Part shown: positions 22,207 through 25,787 of the stretch, piece after piece
How positions within the stretch are numbered: the first letter of the stretch is position 1
How the letters are laid out: every line of letters starts with the position of its first letter
Assembly: GCA_965195225.1 (NCBI GenBank)
Contig: CBDAFL010000250.1
Coordinates: 1-25,787 of the forward strand
Origin: JAHIKV01 sp965195225
Lineage (GTDB): Bacteria > Planctomycetota > Planctomycetia > Pirellulales > Thermoguttaceae
Reading direction: 5' to 3'
Length of the DNA: 25,787 nt
Translations under genes and position numbers: made by a program
Notes under the pieces: generated by a model
Databases searched by the model: none
Seen by the model: the letters and a program-made list of their open reading frames with translations, nothing else
What the model was told of the DNA's origin: nothing

Positions 22207-23610
22207 ATGAGCAGAGCCGAATCTAAATCGCCGGCCCATCCGTTCGATCCGCCCGCCGAAGTCCTGATTGTCGATAACGATCAGCCGCACGCCGAGACGG
22301 TGGCCGAAAGCCTCCACCGGGTCGGTTTTCACTGCCGCGTGGCCGATTCGGGTGTGGCGGGGGCGCGGATGATCGAGGAATCGCCCTTCGACCTGATAAT
22401 CACCGATCTGGTGATGAACGACATCGACGGCCTGGGTATCCTCAAACGGTCGAAGGCCGACCAGCCCGACGCCGAGGTGATCCTGATGACCGGCCACGGC
22501 ACCGTCCCCTCGGCGGTCGAGGCGATGCGCCGCGGCGCGTTCAACTATTTGCTGAAGCCGCTGGACATAGCCCAGCTTCGGGCCAGCGCGGAAAAGGCCG
22601 TGGAAAGCGCCCGGCTGAAACAGACCAACCTCGAGTTGAATCGCCGTCTGGACGAGCGGTTCGGCTTCGAGGGGGTGATCGGCGACAGCCCTCGGATGCG
22701 CGAGGTGATCGAGCGGCTTAAGCGCATAGCCCCGACCAACGCCGGCGTATTGATCCAGGGCGAGACCGGGACCGGCAAGGAGCTGGTCGCCCAGGCGATC
22801 CACCAGAACAGCCCGCGGAAGAACAAACCGTTCGTGGCGCTGAACTGCGCCGCTTTGAGCGAGAACATTTTGGAGAGCGAGTTGTTCGGCCACGTGAAAG
22901 GAGCCTTCACCGACGCCTCGGCCGATCGGGTCGGCAAGTTCGAGTACGCCAACGGCGGGACGATGTTCCTCGACGAGGTTGGCGACATGCCACCGGCCAC
23001 GCAGATCAAGCTGCTGCGAGTACTCGAAAACGGCGAGATCACCCGCGTCGGATCGAACACGCCGGTCAAGGTGAACGTCCGCATCCTTTCGGCCACCAAC
23101 CGCGATCTGGAGGAGTCGATCACCGCGGGCACGTTTCGCACCGATCTCTACCACCGGCTGAAGGTGGTCACGATCCGCCTGCCCACGCTCTGCCAGCGGA
23201 GCCAGGACATCCCCATCCTGATCGACTATTTTCTGCGCCAGTTTTCCAGTCAACACGACAAACAAATACGCGGGATGTCGCTGGCCGCGCGGCGGAAGCT
23301 GTTGGGGTTCGACTGGCCGGGCAACGTCCGCCAGCTCCGCAACGTGATCGAGAGCATGGTGGTGGTCGATTACGACGGGCTGTTGGACCTGGACGATCTG
23401 CCCGAGGAGTTGGCCGGTCCGCCGGAGCCGCACGGCGCGCCATCGACCGCCTCGTTGACCGCGCTGGTCGGCAGGCCGCTGGCGGAGATCGAGCGGTTGT
23501 TCGTGGCCGAAACGCTCCGCCTGACCGGCGGCAACCGCGAGGAAGCGGCCAAAATGCTGGGAATCGGCGAGAGGACGCTGTATCGAAAGATCAAGGAGTA
23601 CGGGCTGTAG
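22207..23610 (+). CDS. NtrC-family sigma-54-dependent response regulator
   Basis: This 467-residue protein has a receiver domain (about 15-130; acidic Asp23 and Asp25, phospho-acceptor Asp67 in DLIITDLVM, Thr95, Lys117), an AAA+ sigma-54 activator domain (about 155-385; Walker A GETGTGKE at 185-192, FLDE at 254-257, GNVRQLRN late) and a Fis-type helix-turn-helix (REEAAKMLGIGERTLYRKIKEYG) at the C-terminus. The loop that contacts sigma-54 reads GAFTDA (232-237) in place of the usual GAFTGA. The acidic pair at 22-25 reads VDND, not VDDD. No histidine kinase gene is adjacent. The start ATG 22207 is 4 bp after a possible TTG-based extension; the ribosome site is poor. The 240 bp before it hold no supported gene. 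Confidence 0.95.
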   Translation: MSRAESKSPAHPFDPPAEVLIVDNDQPHAETVAESLHRVGFHCRVADSGVAGARMIEESPFDLIITDLVMNDIDGLGILKRSKADQPDAEVILMTGHGTVPSAVEAMRRGAFNYLLKPLDIAQLRASAEKAVESARLKQTNLELNRRLDERFGFEGVIGDSPRMREVIERLKRIAPTNAGVLIQGETGTGKELVAQAIHQNSPRKNKPFVALNCAALSENILESELFGHVKGAFTDASADRVGKFEYANGGTMFLDEVGDMPPATQIKLLRVLENGEITRVGSNTPVKVNVRILSATNRDLEESITAGTFRTDLYHRLKVVTIRLPTLCQRSQDIPILIDYFLRQFSSQHDKQIRGMSLAARRKLLGFDWPGNVRQLRNVIESMVVVDYDGLLDLDDLPEELAGPPEPHGAPSTASLTALVGRPLAEIERLFVAETLRLTGGNREEAAKMLGIGERTLYRKIKEYGL

Positions 23611-23630
23611 GAGGTTGCCGAAAAACAGCT

Positions 23631-23767
23631 ATTTAGCCCCGGGTGAATACACCCGGGGGACGGTTTGCCGCGTCCAACCACCGTGGCCCGCCGTGTATTC
23701 ACGGTGGGGAATGTTGGTTTCATATTACACACAATGCCCCGGGTGTATTCACCCGGGGCTAAATAGC
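23631..23767. repeat. REP-like palindromic element, copy C (three palindromes)
   Basis: It starts with ATTTAGCC and the CCCCGGGTG / CACCCGGGG palindrome (23637-23658), continues with CCCGCCGTG / CACGGTGGG (23687-23708, one mismatch) and ends with a third palindrome, again CCCCGGGTG / CACCCGGGG, in reverse orientation (23737-23758) and the border GGCTAAATAG. It spans most of the gap between the response regulator and xseA, ending 22 bp before the xseA start. Frames read through it (such as YLAPGEYTRGT) recur in the other copies and are not genes. Confidence 0.9.
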
Positions 23768-23788
23768 CGCCAACCACAAACCACCGCT

Positions 23789-25021
23789 ATGCTTTCCGCC
23801 TCTCCTTCGCCGCAGCGACCGCTTTCCGTCTCGGAACTTACCGCGCAGATCAAGGATCTGCTGGAGGCGGCGTTCCCCGAGGTTTGGGTGGCCGGAGAAA
23901 TCTCGAACTTCGTCCGGCCGCAGTCGGGCCACTGTTACCTGACGCTCAAGGACGACCGGTCGCAGCTTCGCGCGGTGATGTGGCGGGGCGTGGCCGCCCG
24001 GCTCCGGTTCGAGCCGCAAGACGGCATGGAAGTTGTCTGCCGGGGACACGTCGATCTGTACGCCGCCCGCGGCAGCTACCAGTTGGTCATCGCCGATATC
24101 GTGCCGCAAGGCGTCGGGGCGTTGGAACTGGCGCTGAGGCAACTGCGCGAGAAACTGACCCGAGAGGGACTGTTCGACTCGGCGCGCAAGCGGCCGCTGC
24201 CGCAGTTCGTACGTCGGATCGCGGTGGTCACAAGCCCGACCGGTGCGGCGATCCGCGATTTCCTTCAAGTGCTTGGCCGTCGTTGGCGTGGGGCGGACGT
24301 GCTGGTCGTGCCCGTCCGCGTGCAGGGCGAGGGTGCGGCCGCCGAAATCGTCGCCGCCATCCAGACGGTGAATCGACTCAACGAGCAGGCGGGGGTGCCC
24401 ATCGATTGCCTGGTGGTTACCCGTGGCGGTGGGAGCATGGAAGACCTCTGGGCGTTCAACGAGGAGCCGGTGGTTCGGGCAATCGCCGCCTCGAAAATCC
24501 CGGTCGTCTCGGCGGTTGGACACGAAATCGACGTGACGCTTTCCGACCTGGCGGCCGACCTTCGGGCGCTTACGCCAAGCGAGGCGGCCGAGCTGGTCGC
24601 TCCGGCGGCCGAGGAGTTGGTAGCCGAACTGCGGCAGGTCGAGCGGCGGTTGGCCGCGGCGTTGCGGTCGCGGGCCGAGGCGGCAAGGTCGCGTCTCGAC
24701 GGGATTGCCAGGAGTGCAGTCTTTCGCCGTCCCTTCCAGCGGGTATTCGAGTTGAGCCGGCGGTTGGACGATCTCGGCGGTCGAGCGGCCCGAGCGGTCC
24801 GTGGCCTGACCCGACTTGCCCGACAGCGGACCGACACCGTGGCCGGACGGCTCGAATCTCTCAGCCCCTTGGCGGTTTTGGGACGTGGATACAGTCTGAC
24901 GCAGCGCGCGGCCGACGGTCGGCTGATCCGCTCTGCCGACGAGCTTTCGCCGGGCGAGGAAATAACTACCCGATTTGCCCACGGCCAAGCCGCCAGCCGC
25001 GTCGAGCGAGTCGAACCGTAA
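23789..25021 (+). CDS. xseA: Exodeoxyribonuclease VII large subunit
   Basis: This 410-residue protein is the catalytic subunit of exonuclease VII, which degrades single-stranded DNA to oligonucleotides in repair. It has an N-terminal OB-fold (about 10-110; LSVSELTAQIKDLLE, VWVAGEISNFVRPQSGHCYLTLKD), then the catalytic region with TSPTGAAIRDFLQVLGRRW (148-166), RGGGSMEDLWAFNEE (212-226) and SAVGHEIDVTLSDLAADLRA (241-260), a long helical section (about 270-370) and the C-terminal VLGRGYSLTQ. The small subunit gene, xseB, often adjacent, is not seen downstream. The ATG at 23789 follows the REP-like element with no clear ribosome site; the frame is open further upstream only through repeat DNA. 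Confidence 0.96.
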   Translation: MLSASPSPQRPLSVSELTAQIKDLLEAAFPEVWVAGEISNFVRPQSGHCYLTLKDDRSQLRAVMWRGVAARLRFEPQDGMEVVCRGHVDLYAARGSYQLVIADIVPQGVGALELALRQLREKLTREGLFDSARKRPLPQFVRRIAVVTSPTGAAIRDFLQVLGRRWRGADVLVVPVRVQGEGAAAEIVAAIQTVNRLNEQAGVPIDCLVVTRGGGSMEDLWAFNEEPVVRAIAASKIPVVSAVGHEIDVTLSDLAADLRALTPSEAAELVAPAAEELVAELRQVERRLAAALRSRAEAARSRLDGIARSAVFRRPFQRVFELSRRLDDLGGRAARAVRGLTRLARQRTDTVAGRLESLSPLAVLGRGYSLTQRAADGRLIRSADELSPGEEITTRFAHGQAASRVERVEP

Positions 25022-25038
25022 TTAACCGGACATCGCGT

Positions 25039-25066
25039 TTGACGGATCGGCGAAACCTGGTATAAT
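25039..25066 (+). promoter_or_regulatory. Sigma-70-type promoter of the zinc-ribbon gene
   Basis: TTGACG (25039-25044) and a perfect TATAAT (25061-25066) are separated by 16 bp. A start near 25073 gives a leader of about 63 bases. This separates the small gene from xseA. Confidence 0.75.
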
Positions 25067-25135
25067 TAAGGTGGCGGTCCCCCCGAATGACGTGCATCGC
25101 TGGATGGATCATTTCGCTGGCTGGGAGTCCTTTTC

Positions 25136-25447
25136 ATGGAAATTAAATGCCCCAGGGGTCACCGGTACGATCCTGAGCTAACGGGCGGCGGGTGCCCGAA
25201 GTGCGCCGTCGAGACGTGCGATGGCCCGCCGATCTCCGACGACGACGTACTGGCCATCATGTCTTCACCGCAGACGGGCGGAGGAGTCGTCTCCGAAAAA
25301 AATGACGTCGAGAAGCATTCTTCCGGATCCGCAATCATGCGGCGCAAGAAGATTTGCCCGGAGTGTTCTCACGAGGCGTCGTTCTCGTTCGTCTACTGTC
25401 CCCGTTGCGCCGCGCCGCTGGAGGTGGCGTCGGTGAAGTTGGAGTAG
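25136..25447 (+). CDS. Small protein with two zinc ribbons
   Basis: This 103-residue protein has two likely zinc-binding modules. The first is at Cys5, His9, Cys20 and Cys23 (KCPRGHRYDP...GGCPKC), similar to ribbons seen before FHA domains in other proteins, although none is present here. The second is a four-Cys rubredoxin-like ribbon at Cys74, Cys77, Cys88 and Cys91 (ICPECSHEASFSFVYCPRC). The region between (about 30-70) is acidic and Ser-rich, probably flexible. It has no signal peptide or membrane segment, so it should be cytoplasmic. GGGAG precedes the ATG by eight bases. It has its own promoter and no close partner. The role is unknown; binding to protein or nucleic acid is possible. 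Confidence 0.75.
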   Translation: MEIKCPRGHRYDPELTGGGCPKCAVETCDGPPISDDDVLAIMSSPQTGGGVVSEKNDVEKHSSGSAIMRRKKICPECSHEASFSFVYCPRCAAPLEVASVKLE

Positions 25448-25449
25448 GG

Positions 25450-25620
25450 GGCGTAGGTCGGGTTGCAACCCGGCGATTTTGTCCCGGAGGGACAGACGGC
25501 AATAGCCCAGCAGTTCACTGCTGGGGCGTCGGGATATTCCGTTTCTTTCCAGAAGTCCCGTAGGGACGGCCGAAAATAGACTTCCACGGTTCAACCGTCC
25601 CTATGGGACGGAATCGGTTT
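25450..25620. repeat. Cluster of five different short palindromes
   Basis: Within 171 bp lie CGGGTTGCAACCCG (25459-25472), GTCCC-GGA-GGGAC (25481-25493), CCCAGCAG-TTCA-CTGCTGGG (25506-25525), GTCCC-GTA-GGGAC (25555-25567) and CCGTCCC-TAT-GGGACGG (25595-25611). The second, fourth and fifth share the GTCCC / GGGAC core. The cluster has no supported gene. Beyond it, to 25787, a minus-strand frame stays open from the window edge to a TAA at 25653-25655; it has no recognisable content. Confidence 0.75.
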
Positions 25621-25635
25621 CGGTACTCCCTCCTT

Positions 25636-25666
25636 CCCAGCGATAAACAGGATTATGCAAGTGCTA
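25636..25666 (-). repeat. Copy 2 of the 31-bp dispersed repeat (inverted relative to 98-128)
   Basis: Read on the minus strand, this segment matches 98-128 at 28 of 31 positions. The TAA it contains lies at the same place as in copy 1, here closing a frame that enters from the window edge at 25787. Confidence 0.6.
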
Positions 25667-25787
25667 GCTTATGTTGTTCCTGTAAAAATAGCCATCGAGC
25701 ACCGGCCACCAAGATTTTAGCTTGAATCCAATGACGCACTCGGCTGAAGCGACGGACCCAGGCGGGTAACGGACCCAGTCCGCCGCC

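Noticed and set aside
21966..22226. 86-codon frame between the lipoprotein and the response regulator
   Set aside because: No ribosome site, no recognisable content, and it overlaps the start of the response regulator.
3351..23767. CRISPR array
   Set aside because: The palindromes are three separate intergenic copies, not regularly spaced tandem repeats with unique spacers, and no cas genes are present.
23615..23788. 58-codon N-terminal extension of xseA
   Set aside because: The frame reads only through REP-like copy C and gives peptide strings that recur at the other copies; xseA homology begins just after ATG 23789.
25653..25787. Minus-strand partial gene entering from the window edge
   Set aside because: Only 44 codons are visible, another minus-strand frame is also open over most of the same stretch, and nothing in the peptide is recognisable; kept only as part of the repeat observation.

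Overview
This 25.8-kb, mostly GC-rich window looks like a planctomycete chromosome (Planctomycetota, probably Pirellulales-like; inferred from family content, not from a database search). The indicators are two DUF1559 proteins with pilin-like N-termini, a PEP-CTERM surface protein, an ECF sigma / FecR-type regulator pair, a fused ResB-CcsA cytochrome c assembly protein, a ThuA-like secreted protein and many short palindromic intergenic repeats. No rRNA, tRNA, CRISPR array, integrase or intact transposase was seen.

Layout. 1-980: a solitary ECF sigma factor (minus) with a possible autoregulated promoter. 998-3337: an NfeD-like membrane protein and a flotillin in one operon (plus). 3483-6118: a secreted protein of unknown function, a UDP-glucuronate 4-epimerase-like sugar-nucleotide epimerase and a specialised NusG/RfaH-like factor (all minus); the last two look like the head of a polysaccharide locus whose other genes are absent here. 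6119-6489: a divergent promoter region. 6490-9061: a DUF1559 protein with a clear terminator, then ATP sulfurylase (plus). 9174-16630: a ThuA-like secreted protein, a single-polypeptide type IIG / ISP-like restriction-modification enzyme and a CcsBA fusion (minus). 16857-21966: ECF sigma and FecR genes overlapping by 4 bp, then a PEP-CTERM protein, a second DUF1559 protein and a lipoprotein (plus), which read as a cell-surface module. 22207-25447: an NtrC-type response regulator, the exonuclease VII large subunit and a small double zinc-ribbon protein (plus).

The most distinctive signal is not a gene but the density and placement of short repeats. A two-palindrome REP-like element occurs three times, at 3351-3451, 9065-9173 and 23631-23767. 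Several smaller palindrome families recur between genes. Repeat-like DNA also lies in frame inside coding sequences: the N-terminus and a loop of CcsBA, two linkers of the FecR protein, and the leader of the second DUF1559 protein. A diverged 31-bp sequence is present in opposite orientation near the two window ends.

I did not find a convincing new multi-gene system. The repeat families and their entry into genes are the best leads, followed by the variant GAFTDA loop of the NtrC-type regulator, the composition shift inside the restriction-modification gene, and a small SD-led ORF overlapping the second ECF sigma gene.
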